This document shows positions 1 through 6,631 of a stretch of 64,000 nucleotides of DNA, in pieces; the first letter of the stretch is position 1; each line of letters opens with the position of its first letter. This DNA comes from Muribaculaceae bacterium (GTDB lineage Bacteria; Bacteroidota; Bacteroidia; Bacteroidales; Muribaculaceae). The notes beneath the pieces are model-generated. The model saw nothing but the letters and a program-made list of their open reading frames with translations. It ran no database searches and was not told the DNA's origin. Position numbers and translations under genes: made by a program. The DNA lies in contig JAFLTO010000009.1 in the NCBI GenBank assembly GCA_022510425.1, positions 1 through 64,000 of the forward strand, given 5' to 3'.

Positions 1-212
1 AGCCTCTTGACATACATCACCATACCGCCGTCCTCGGCATGGATAAGCTTCATGAGTCTGCGGCTGTTGCCTATGAAGATGAAGACATCGCCGTTCCTCA
101 CCTCCGAACCGAGTTTCTCCTTGATGACACCGACAAGGGAGTTGATGCCCTTGCGCATGTCGGTGAATCCGGTACAAAGATGATACCGCATCGTATCGTT
201 CAGAGAGAACAT
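1..212 (-). CDS. tnpB: IS66 accessory protein TnpB (Orf2), N-terminal part
   Basis: The N-terminal ~70 residues of the IS66 TnpB/Orf2 protein, cut by the window edge. Reading leftward from the ATG at 212 gives MFSLNDTMRYHLCTGFTDMR followed by KGINSLVGVIKEKLG. This is the family N terminus, and the conserved FIFIGNSRRLMKLI segment lies further in. The start overlaps the end of tnpA by 13 bp, as is usual in IS66 operons, where tnpA, tnpB and tnpC are translationally coupled. TnpB is needed for efficient IS66 transposition, but its exact role is unsettled. Confidence 0.88.
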   Translation of the reverse strand, partial: MFSLNDTMRYHLCTGFTDMRKGINSLVGVIKEKLGSEVRNGDVFIFIGNSRRLMKLIHAEDGGMVMYVKR

Positions 213-532
213 GGCTCACCAAGACTTTTTCGTAACACCTCCATCAGAACATTTTCGCTCCCTCTCCCGAAGTGTGCCCTCAATCCGTTAGGAAAGGCAA
301 CACTCACTCCTCCAAAATCACCGGGATGGGTTCCCAAATTTACCCTACGGCTGTCGCTGGCAGTGTGAATCTCAATAGGTATAAGTCCTGCCTCCGGCTT
401 TGGATGCCCGTATTTCTTCTTCCAATAGTAATAGCTGGTGAAGCAGATACCTTTGTCGGCAAGAAAGGTTTTTATACTCTTGCCGCTCTCTTTTAGCTCA
501 CGTTTGAGTTCTTCAAATTCTTCTTTGGTCAT
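200..532 (-). CDS. tnpA: IS66 accessory protein TnpA (Orf1)
   Basis: A 110-residue protein of the IS66 TnpA/Orf1 type. The N-terminal half (about residues 1-45) is a basic helix-rich region with a YYYWKKKYG segment, and the C-terminal half carries the conserved LRAHFGRGSENVLMEVLRK stretch. The family is thought to bind DNA and assist the TnpC transposase. The ATG at 532 lies about 60 bp inside the terminal repeat at 593-617. It is paralogous to the truncated copy at 10110, and this copy keeps the full C terminus that the other has lost. Confidence 0.88.
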   Translation of the reverse strand: MTKEEFEELKRELKESGKSIKTFLADKGICFTSYYYWKKKYGHPKPEAGLIPIEIHTASDSRRVNLGTHPGDFGGVSVAFPNGLRAHFGRGSENVLMEVLRKSLGEPCSL

Positions 533-592
533 GCCATAAAAAATTATAGAGTTTGTAATCCAGCAAAATTACAAACCCTATAGCCTGTACTC

Positions 593-617
593 AAGGTGTA
601 CTTCAGTTAATGCTTAC
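593..617. repeat. IS66 terminal inverted repeat, first copy
   Basis: Twenty-five bases starting AAGGTGTACTTCAG and ending AATGCTTAC, identical to the right end of the second element (11173-11197) and the reverse complement of its left end (10025-10049). This marks the boundary between the element and the cargo. Confidence 0.9.
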
Positions 618-675
618 CGAAAAGAGGTATAAAGAAGTTCAAAAATAATAAAGTTCTAAATATTATAGAAAAGCC

Positions 676-722
676 AAAGAGGCGGTCTGAAGGGAATACA
701 ATTTTTAGACGGCTTCTTTTTT
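676..722 (+). terminator. Terminator-like hairpin beside the IS66 end
   Basis: Arms at 676-688 and 707-719 pair with one mismatch and one G-T, followed by a run of T. The right arm AGACGGCTTCTTTTT is identical to 15 bases of the hairpin that abuts the second IS66 copy, read in the same outward orientation. Confidence 0.6.
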
Positions 723-985
723 ATCAAGGTATGACTTTTCTAATTTTGATAACTTTCTCCTAATAATTTTTAGAAGTACTCATTCGGCTTTTGGGAGGGT
801 AGAATTAAAAGAAAATGTAGATTTACAGTTTATAAGTGGGAGAATTTGAAAGATTTGTTTGTTTTTCAAGATACTTTATTATCCGGGTATCCGGGTATAA
901 GATAAAAAGTATTACCCTCTTCAGGATTTCCTTAAAATGCAACTTAACAAATAATTACGATAAAATCACTGCAAATATAATTTAT

Positions 986-1238
986 ATGGAAGAATTGATT
1001 GCACAGTATAGAAATAAAGAAGAAAGATGATATAGCCAATACATTATATGCCCAGGCAGACGATATATATTTTGGAGGCCATAGTCTTTTAGAACTTGCA
1101 AAAGAATTCTATGCCCCACGGGGAAGGAGTTATGTATGGATGAATTTCCTGAGTTTCCCGGGTCAGTATTGGAAGTATTAAGGCCATCGTTTCCCGAAAT
1201 CTCGTCCGCTCTGATTACGGCAACGTCTTATGAATAAA
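986..1238 (+). pseudogene. Possible decayed gene remnant
   Basis: An ATG at 986 opens a 14-codon frame (MEELIAQYRNKEER). One frame over, a protein-like run follows that includes ADDIYFGGHSLLELAKEF. A third frame opens at an ATG near 1137 and gives a 33-codon ORF that ends at 1238. The pattern would fit a frameshifted small gene, but there is no recognised family, and it could also be non-coding sequence. Confidence is deliberately low. Confidence 0.2.
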
Positions 1239-1241
1239 ATT

Positions 1242-1826
1242 TTAAAGGAGTTTTAATAAGGTGATCCCTTCTTTGATTCCTGCTATATAAGTTTTTCCTT
1301 TTACCTTTCCGTCTTCACTTTGGAAATCGGTCATTACAGCGGGCCGATTAATCCCGAATTCAAGGCAGGAAAAAATGTCTCTCTCTTTCATTGTTGTATT
1401 ATGACATTCTTCCGCAATAAATCTGTTGTTGCCTAAATATTTTATAATGCAGACCCGGTCAGGCATCCATCCTAATTTTATTCTGTTTCCTGGCTTTAAG
1501 TCTTTAGAAAACAAGACAGGGTCGTCAAACATATCAGAATCTGAAGCACTTCCTTTTTTTAGTTCCTCACAAAAATTCTGCCAATCAAAATAACCTGCGT
1601 ACTCGCTTAAAACATTGAGAGTATAATTAGAAATTTTGTCATATCCTCTGGTAGAATAATTCCAGACTCTTTCAAGGGTGGTTTCAGAGATTTGCTTACG
1701 GGTGGTTTCCCGGATTTTGTAAGCCAGATTCACAAAATCATTATGAGTGATGAGAGATTTCCCGAAGATATCCTCTATCTTTTTTCTAAGAGACGCAATC
1801 TGGGGTAAAGAACTTTCCACTGCCAT
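1242..1826 (-). CDS. Uncharacterised protein, divergent partner of the kinase gene
   Basis: A 194-residue protein of no family I can name. The N-terminal half (about 1-100) is helical and charged, with segments such as VNLAYKIRETTRKQISETTL that could form a small DNA- or protein-binding domain. The C-terminal half (about 105-194) is beta-rich, beginning LKPGNRIKLGWMPDR and resembling a small barrel. There is no signal peptide or membrane segment, so it is probably cytoplasmic. The ATG at 1826 lies only about 8 bases from a perfect -7 box, so the mRNA would be nearly leaderless. It diverges from the kinase across a 49 bp gap, which suggests a regulatory or functional partnership. That link is inference. 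Confidence 0.75.
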   Translation of the reverse strand: MAVESSLPQIASLRKKIEDIFGKSLITHNDFVNLAYKIRETTRKQISETTLERVWNYSTRGYDKISNYTLNVLSEYAGYFDWQNFCEELKKGSASDSDMFDDPVLFSKDLKPGNRIKLGWMPDRVCIIKYLGNNRFIAEECHNTTMKERDIFSCLEFGINRPAVMTDFQSEDGKVKGKTYIAGIKEGITLLKLL

Positions 1827-1833
1827 AATATTA

Positions 1834-1854
1834 CAAAATTAATGATTAATTTTG
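1834..1854. promoter_or_regulatory. Perfect inverted repeat with two divergent -7 boxes
   Basis: CAAAATTAA, three bases, then TTAATTTTG: a perfect 9 bp palindrome. Each arm contains an exact Bacteroidota -7 box (TAATTTTG), at 1847-1854 for the rightward kinase gene and at 1834-1841 for the leftward gene. The two promoters therefore sit five bases apart and cannot easily be occupied together. The palindrome could also be an operator. Confidence 0.65.
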
Positions 1855-1875
1855 AAGGGTACTAATAGAACGTAA

Positions 1876-3090
1876 ATGGAGTATAATAGCGGGATATTTG
1901 CCGACTTTGAATCTTTTCTTTTCAATAAAAGTAAAGATGGTTCGATTTTGCTGAAAATCACCTCACATTCCAAGATTTACAGATTAGATCATGATGGTAA
2001 GTTTTTCCTTTTTAAAACCTCTTCTGATCAAACCGAAAGAGGGAAAGCAATTATTCGTAGAGAATACGAGTTATCTTTAGGTTGCGACCATCCCCATATT
2101 GCCCATATATTCTTGTATGAAAAGGCATCTCCATTAGGAGAGGGTATTCTCATGGAATATATAGAAGGAAGAAACTTGAATGATTATCTTGCCGAGAATC
2201 CATCACCTAAATCCCGTGAAAGAATTCTATGGGAACTCCTGGAGGCCATCCATTATCTTCATAAAAAGGGAATTGTTCATAATGACTTGAAACCGGAAAA
2301 TATTTTGATTTCAAGAAACGGTGATTCATTAAAACTGATAGATTTCGGACTTTCGGATGACGATGCTCATTTTATGATAAAGACTCCCGGATGTTCTCCG
2401 GCTTTTGCTGCTCCTGAACTCAAAGAAGACAGAAAAAGCGATGTAAGGAGTGATATTTATTCCGTTGGGAAAATAATGAGGATGCTGATTGGAAAAAGAT
2501 ATGAAGGAATTTCTTCTAAATGTTGTCATGAAAATCCAGAAAAAAGATTTCAGAATATTGATTTCCTTATCAAGGCGTGGAAAAAACGTGATAGGGTTAG
2601 GACTTATATCTTTATAATGATTCCTATTCTGTTATTTTTATCCTTCTTTTTTATTTTCATATTCCGTATTAAATCCCGTAATTCTGCAATGGAAGACTCT
2701 TTGATGAAACAAAATATTGTAATTGAGAATCAAAAGGAGGAAATCAAGGATCTTCAGTTGGCTTATATGGCAGTGAAAGATTCACTTGAATCCGTTACTT
2801 CCCGACAAGATAATTTTGAGAGATTGAAGAAAGAGAGAATCGAAAGTTTCACACAAGGGTTTGATAAGAGATTTAAAATAGCATACGATTCCATATCAAG
2901 ATGCAATAATCCGAATGAAATAAGTAATATAGGTTTTAATTTTATCAATGAAGCCAAATCTTATTATAATAAATTTGATAAGTATGTTGAAGGAAAGGAT
3001 ATAAGTTCTGATCTTTATCCGGTTTTTCTGGAAAAGATGCAAAATTCGAGCGATGATTTTCAAAAAGAGATACAAAAAATGATGAAATAA
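1876..3090 (+). CDS. Membrane-anchored Ser/Thr protein kinase (Hanks type)
   Basis: A 404-residue protein that probably phosphorylates Ser/Thr on unknown targets. The kinase domain spans about residues 25-235. It has a probable ATP-binding Lys at 47 (FFLFKTS), catalytic loop HNDLKPENIL with Asp137, a DFG at 156-158 (LIDFGLS) and an APE at 179-181. The glycine-rich loop is poorly conserved, and HND replaces the usual HRD, which also occurs in active kinases. One membrane helix lies at about 243-264. A coiled coil follows (about 270-330), then a helical C terminus that would sit in the periplasm. It is the first gene rightward of the shared palindrome. Partnership with the exported-protein operon downstream is inferred from position only. 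Confidence 0.88.
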   Translation: MEYNSGIFADFESFLFNKSKDGSILLKITSHSKIYRLDHDGKFFLFKTSSDQTERGKAIIRREYELSLGCDHPHIAHIFLYEKASPLGEGILMEYIEGRNLNDYLAENPSPKSRERILWELLEAIHYLHKKGIVHNDLKPENILISRNGDSLKLIDFGLSDDDAHFMIKTPGCSPAFAAPELKEDRKSDVRSDIYSVGKIMRMLIGKRYEGISSKCCHENPEKRFQNIDFLIKAWKKRDRVRTYIFIMIPILLFLSFFFIFIFRIKSRNSAMEDSLMKQNIVIENQKEEIKDLQLAYMAVKDSLESVTSRQDNFERLKKERIESFTQGFDKRFKIAYDSISRCNNPNEISNIGFNFINEAKSYYNKFDKYVEGKDISSDLYPVFLEKMQNSSDDFQKEIQKMMK

Positions 3091-3159
3091 CCCGGATTCG
3101 GTTTTGTAAAAAGACAAAAAAAGACATTATGAAAGCAATTTAAGGGGAATTAATTTTGT

Positions 3160-3431
3160 GCTTTGAAGCGGCACAAAATGTATCAATATTTGTTACTGTC
3201 AAAAATAATTGCGACCTTTACGATAGAAAATATCATAAAGCGTTTACACGACGCCTTGTTCTTGACTGTCTGGAATTCTCGCAAAATTCAAATCATGGTC
3301 AAGGATGGAGCGACGGTGAATGCCTCATATATAGGCGTGAGGTTTTCTCCGTTGCCGTCCTATCATGATGGGCAATGCGAGAAGCCTCAGACAGTGGGAC
3401 GGCGACGAGAGTCGGATCCCACGCTTTCTTT
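3160..3431 (+). ncRNA. Candidate structured RNA or attenuator upstream of the HTH gene
   Basis: About 270 bases between the kinase and HTH genes without a convincing reading frame but with dense pairing. GGATGG (3303-3308) pairs with CCGTCC (3355-3360) around inner stems, and the region ends in the strong terminator at 3394-3431. It could be a small RNA, a leader that controls the HTH gene, or the 3' region of the kinase transcript. I do not match it to a named RNA family. Confidence 0.4.
3394..3431 (+). terminator. Intrinsic terminator with GAGA tetraloop
   Basis: GTGGGA (3394-3399) pairs with TCCCAC (3417-3422), and an inner CGAC/GTCG stem (3403-3406, 3411-3414) is closed by a GAGA loop. 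A T-rich tail follows. It lies 40 bases before the HTH start and could act as an attenuator. Confidence 0.7.
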
Positions 3432-3470
3432 TTATGTAAATAATTATGGCCGGGGAAGGGGTCACCCGGT

Positions 3471-3692
3471 ATGACTAAGCCTAAAGACGTGAAGATAGGA
3501 GAAAGGATCCGGGCCGTGTTTGATCAGATGCCGAAGACTTGCACCATCGACTGGTTTGCCAAGGAATTGAATTGCGATCGTCGCAATGTCTATCGCATCT
3601 TCAAGAAAGAAAACATCGACATCCACCTTCTGGCACGCATCTCGCAGATACTCAACCATGATTTTTTTCGCGACCTCTCCGAAGGAAAATAA
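3471..3692 (+). CDS. Small helix-turn-helix regulator
   Basis: A 73-residue protein that is almost entirely a helix-turn-helix DNA-binding domain. After a basic start (MTKPKDVKIGERIRAVFDQ) comes the segment IDWFAKELNCDRRNVYRIFK, which fits the turn and recognition helix of a lambda-repressor/XRE-like fold. A third helical part follows (LLARISQILNHDFFRDLSE). Similar short proteins are common in Bacteroidales, but their targets are mostly unknown. A 10-codon mini-ORF (3446-3478) overlaps the start, so the two may be translationally coupled. The gene sits downstream of a terminator and upstream of the exported-protein operon, which it may control (inference). Confidence 0.82.
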   Translation: MTKPKDVKIGERIRAVFDQMPKTCTIDWFAKELNCDRRNVYRIFKKENIDIHLLARISQILNHDFFRDLSEGK

Positions 3693-4161
3693 AATTTGTA
3701 TAGGAAAAACTGAATTTTACTGAGCCTGTTTTTCGGAGAAGGAGGGTCTCAAGGTAATCATGCAATGTCGGTTTGTCTTTGGGTAAAATAGTTTTAAGGA
3801 TTGATGTGTCCAAATCCGTCACAAAATGCGACAACATCCGACATACTGATTCATAGCTTTTTACAAATCCTTGTCCTAATTTTGCAAGGAATAAAGGATC
3901 GAAATGAAATATGAAATATTAAAGATCTTTGATTATTGGTTGATTATTGGAATTAAACCTAAATGTTATTTAAAATATTTCTGGGGATGAGACCTTTACC
4001 TTGTGAATTAAATTTTTATTTATTCGTAATGAAAATTACCTATATGTTTTTATGAATAAGGCAGATAGTTATGCATTTCTTATGAATTATAATCCTCTCT
4101 CCAAAGAGATTAATTTATGAATTTTAAATTAAACCAAATTAAAACTAATTATATATTGAAT
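3693..4161. other. AT-rich leader of the exported-protein operon
   Basis: No gene is seen in these 470 bases. An exact -7 box (TAATTTTG) lies at 3877-3884, without a clear -33 element. If it is used, the operon would have an untranslated leader of about 270 bases, long enough for regulation. The in-frame ATG at 4117 would place 15 polar residues before a normal signal peptide, so I treat it as untranslated. Confidence 0.45.
3877..3884 (+). promoter_or_regulatory. Possible -7 promoter box for the exported-protein operon
   Basis: TAATTTTG matches the Bacteroidota TAnnTTTG -7 consensus exactly. The region 19-20 bp upstream is T-rich (GCTTTTTAC) but has no TTTG. Confidence 0.4.
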
Positions 4162-4686
4162 ATGATGTTCAAAAGAAGATTATTTAGCGTACTATGTATT
4201 GCGGCTCTGACCTTTAGTATGTTAGGAGCAAAAAAATATAAATGGGAATACAACTCAAGAGTTCCAGAGGTATACACGACTGCTCAGGGTCAAAAGGGCA
4301 AACAAATTGTAAAAGCATGGGCTATAGCGAGTAATGCTGATAAGGCTATAATACAAGCCAAAATGGATGCAGTGACGGCAGCCTTATTCAATGGAATAGG
4401 ATATGATCAATCTACCCATGGTATGGGGGTGGCTAATCTTCCTCCCTTAGTTTCTCCTAAACAATATGATGAAAACAAAGAACTTTTTGATAATTTCTTT
4501 AAAAAAGGTGAATTCCTAAATTACGTAAGTGATATTAATTCCACATATCCTTCCGGAGAAAATAATATGGCTGTTCCAGGTGGTAGAAAAGTTGGTATTA
4601 ATCTTTCGATAGATTATAAAGGACTTCATAGCTGGCTTCAAGAACATGAGATAGAAAAAGGTATAGGTAAACATTTTTCAAATTAA
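4162..4686 (+). CDS. Exported LPP20-like protein, operon gene 1
   Basis: A 174-residue exported protein when started at the ATG at 4162 (a second ATG at 4165 is equally possible). MFKRRLFSVLCIAALTFSML is a standard signal peptide, and no lipobox Cys follows it. The mature part begins KKYKWEYNSRVPEVYTTAQG and contains WAIASNADKAIIQAKMDAVT. This Ala-spaced amphipathic helix after a beta strand is the pattern of LPP20/FlgT-N-like domains in envelope assembly proteins. The family link is by pattern only. It ends 7 bases before gene 2, so the two are probably co-transcribed. Confidence 0.75.
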   Translation: MMFKRRLFSVLCIAALTFSMLGAKKYKWEYNSRVPEVYTTAQGQKGKQIVKAWAIASNADKAIIQAKMDAVTAALFNGIGYDQSTHGMGVANLPPLVSPKQYDENKELFDNFFKKGEFLNYVSDINSTYPSGENNMAVPGGRKVGINLSIDYKGLHSWLQEHEIEKGIGKHFSN

Positions 4687-4693
4687 ATAATCT

Positions 4694-5662
4694 ATGAAAA
4701 TATTAAAGTTTTTATTTTCAATTTCAACGCTATTAATGGTATCCTTCCAATCGGCAGCCGTCGATGCTAAGAAACCAAAAATTATGGTTTTTCCTTCCGA
4801 TGACTGGTGTATGAGGAAAGGATATGTGGTTGACAGTACCGTTCCTGATTATGAAAAAGCTTTACAAGACCCCGATATGGATGGTGCTGTAGCAGTAATG
4901 GGAGACGTTATGGCAGAACAGGGTTATGAAATGTTTTCTCTTAAACAGGAATTAAAGCAGATTCATACTGAAGATGCCTACAGTATGGTTGTGCAATCAA
5001 AAGGAGACGGATCAGTGATTGAGAGTGAAAGAGATTTAATTACTCGAAATGTTGGAGCAGATTTTATTGTGGAATTGTCATTAGATAATAAACCTTTTGG
5101 AGCACGAAGAGCCATAGAATTTAAAGCTCAGACCATAGATGCAGCCTCAAAGAAAATTTTACATGGCGACATAGGTACCTCCTCAGCATCAAGTGCTCCC
5201 ACACCAATTCTTGTAAAAGAGGCTGTGGGAGGTTTTATTGAGAATTTTTGTCATAAAATCGACCTTGCTTTTACTAATATTGAAGAAAACGGTAGAGAGG
5301 GTTCAATTACGTTTAAAATAGCAGATGATTGCCCTTTGAATTTTGAAAGTGATGTAACAGTTGATGGTGAAAGCGGAGAACTTGCCGAATATATTACATA
5401 TTGGATTGAAGAGCATGCCGTAAATGGGAATTGCTCTTTAAATCAAAAAAGTCGGGAAACCCTAAGATATGATCAAGTTAGATTCCCTTTGATTTCTCAA
5501 GTAGCAGCAGGAGGGTTTGGGTCAAAAAAAGGTAAAACCAAGGCCCAAACAATGGAATCGTTTATATCCCCTATCGCCACTGATTTGGGTAGGTTTAATA
5601 TTAGTGTAACAACAGTTCCTATCGGCCAAGGATCAGCTTATATAGTATTAGGAGGAAAATAA
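4694..5662 (+). CDS. Exported DUF6175 / CsgG-like protein, operon gene 2
   Basis: A 322-residue exported protein with a signal peptide ending near residue 25 (SFQSAAVDA). I recognise the overall pattern of DUF6175: KPKIMVFPSDDWCMRKGYVV, then VPDYEKALQD, an EQGYEMFSLKQELKQI helix, VGADFIVELSL, and C-terminal QVRFPLISQ and GSAYIVLGG. A leading beta strand, a helix and a GADFIVE-type strand are also the layout of CsgG/LpoB/TolB-N-like domains, which build periplasmic or outer-membrane complexes. The function is unknown. It lies 7 bp after gene 1 and 2 bp before gene 3, so it is firmly part of the operon. Confidence 0.78.
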   Translation: MKILKFLFSISTLLMVSFQSAAVDAKKPKIMVFPSDDWCMRKGYVVDSTVPDYEKALQDPDMDGAVAVMGDVMAEQGYEMFSLKQELKQIHTEDAYSMVVQSKGDGSVIESERDLITRNVGADFIVELSLDNKPFGARRAIEFKAQTIDAASKKILHGDIGTSSASSAPTPILVKEAVGGFIENFCHKIDLAFTNIEENGREGSITFKIADDCPLNFESDVTVDGESGELAEYITYWIEEHAVNGNCSLNQKSRETLRYDQVRFPLISQVAAGGFGSKKGKTKAQTMESFISPIATDLGRFNISVTTVPIGQGSAYIVLGGK

Positions 5663-5664
5663 TT

Positions 5665-6612
5665 ATGTTTATGAAAATACGATTTTTAATATTGGTTATT
5701 TCTTCTCTTTGTACAATAAAATCCTTCGCTCAAAAGCAAGATTATCCTGAGGTTGTGCTTACTCCATATGTATATTCTTCCTCAAATACACCTAATGCAA
5801 ATAAAGCACTGGAGGATAAATTGAAAAGAATTGTCACAAAATATGGGCTTGCTTCTGCAGAAGAAAATGTTAACACTCCTTTCATCTTGACAGCCCATGC
5901 CATCGAGTTGAGAAAGGAAACTACCGCAACTGTACCTCCACACACAGCAGTAGACCTTTCTGTAACCTTTTATGTTGGAAATGGTGAAGATGGCACTTTA
6001 TTCGGAAGTTGCAATGAAGAAGTGAAAGGAGTGGGGAATAATTTAGATCAAGCCTATGCCGCAGCATTCAAAAAAATAAACATTAATAATCCGGAACTGG
6101 GTGAAACCATAAAAGAAGGTAAAGCTAAAATTATCTCATATTATGAACAAACCGCTCCGGATTACATTGCTAAGGCTAAAAGTTTGGCAGTTTCAGGCAA
6201 TTATTCAGAAGCATATGAACTTTTATTACAAATACCTTCTGTTTGTTCTCAATATTCTCAGGCACAGCACTTATTAATAAGTCTTGTACAACAGGAAAGT
6301 GAGGAATCCAATTCCACTCTCTTAGCCTCAGCCAGAGCTGCATGGTCGGCTTCTCCTAATGAAACCGGCGCTTCGGAAGCTACTTCCATACTTTCAAAGA
6401 TTACTAATGCATCTCCAAAATTGCAAGCCGAGGCTGCTTCTCTAATGAAGGAAATTTCAAATCGGCTTCAGAAGGTGGAAGATGATGAAAAGGCATTACA
6501 GGCTCAGCGAGAGGCAAATGAACATGAATTAGCTATGGAAGCTGTGAAAGGTGCCACAAAAGTCGCTGTAGCAAGAGCTAAAAGACCTGTGTATAGAATC
6601 TGGTGGTGGTAA
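5665..6612 (+). CDS. Exported CsgG-like protein with helical tail, operon gene 3
   Basis: A 315-residue protein with a signal peptide of about 22 residues (ending IKSFAQ). The first ~150 residues alternate strands and helices, with VDLSVTFYVGNGEDGTLFGS and GVGNNLDQAYAAAFKKI reminiscent of CsgG/LpoB-type domains. The middle has a TPR-like helical pair (AKSLAVSGNYSEAYELLLQI), and the C terminus is a charged helix, possibly coiled coil (about 255-300). It ends in an unusual aromatic RIWWW. The start could be the ATG at 5665 or the one at 5671. Only 2 bp separate it from gene 2. No named family is assigned. Confidence 0.75.
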   Translation: MFMKIRFLILVISSLCTIKSFAQKQDYPEVVLTPYVYSSSNTPNANKALEDKLKRIVTKYGLASAEENVNTPFILTAHAIELRKETTATVPPHTAVDLSVTFYVGNGEDGTLFGSCNEEVKGVGNNLDQAYAAAFKKININNPELGETIKEGKAKIISYYEQTAPDYIAKAKSLAVSGNYSEAYELLLQIPSVCSQYSQAQHLLISLVQQESEESNSTLLASARAAWSASPNETGASEATSILSKITNASPKLQAEAASLMKEISNRLQKVEDDEKALQAQREANEHELAMEAVKGATKVAVARAKRPVYRIWWW

Positions 6613-6631
6613 AAATTAAAAATTCCGTACA

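Larger units (their letters stand above)
1..617 (-). mobile_element. IS66-family element, partial (cut by the window edge)
   Basis: Right end of an IS66-family insertion sequence. It is recognised from an intact tnpA (200-532), the start of tnpB (1-212) and a terminal inverted repeat at 593-617 that starts AAGGTGTACTTCAG. The same 25 bases occur in both ends of the second element at 10025-11197. tnpC would lie off the left edge. The element reads leftward, so its tnpA-side end faces the cargo region. Confidence 0.9.
618..1241. other. Gene-poor 0.6 kb stretch beside the IS66 end
   Basis: No convincing intact gene. The stretch holds a terminator-like hairpin at 676-720, AT-rich sequence to about 985, and then a possible decayed coding remnant at 986-1238. 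Both candidate reading frames of 60-64 codons in this stretch lack a good start and a recognisable product. Confidence 0.5.

Noticed and set aside
836..1030. A 64-codon rightward frame right of the IS66 end
   Set aside because: Poor start context, AT-driven composition and no recognisable product.
999..1181. A 60-codon rightward frame starting with TTG
   Set aside because: No ATG, and the start lies inside another frame; at best part of a decayed gene, reported as such with low confidence.
1876..3090. Kinase gene as a pseudokinase because of HND instead of HRD
   Set aside because: The catalytic Asp, DFG and APE motifs are present, and non-Arg residues at that place occur in active kinases.
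3163..3474. A 103-codon reading frame between the kinase and HTH genes
   Set aside because: It crosses several strong stems and the intrinsic terminator, its product has no protein-like pattern, and another frame of similar length overlaps it. Better explained as structured RNA.
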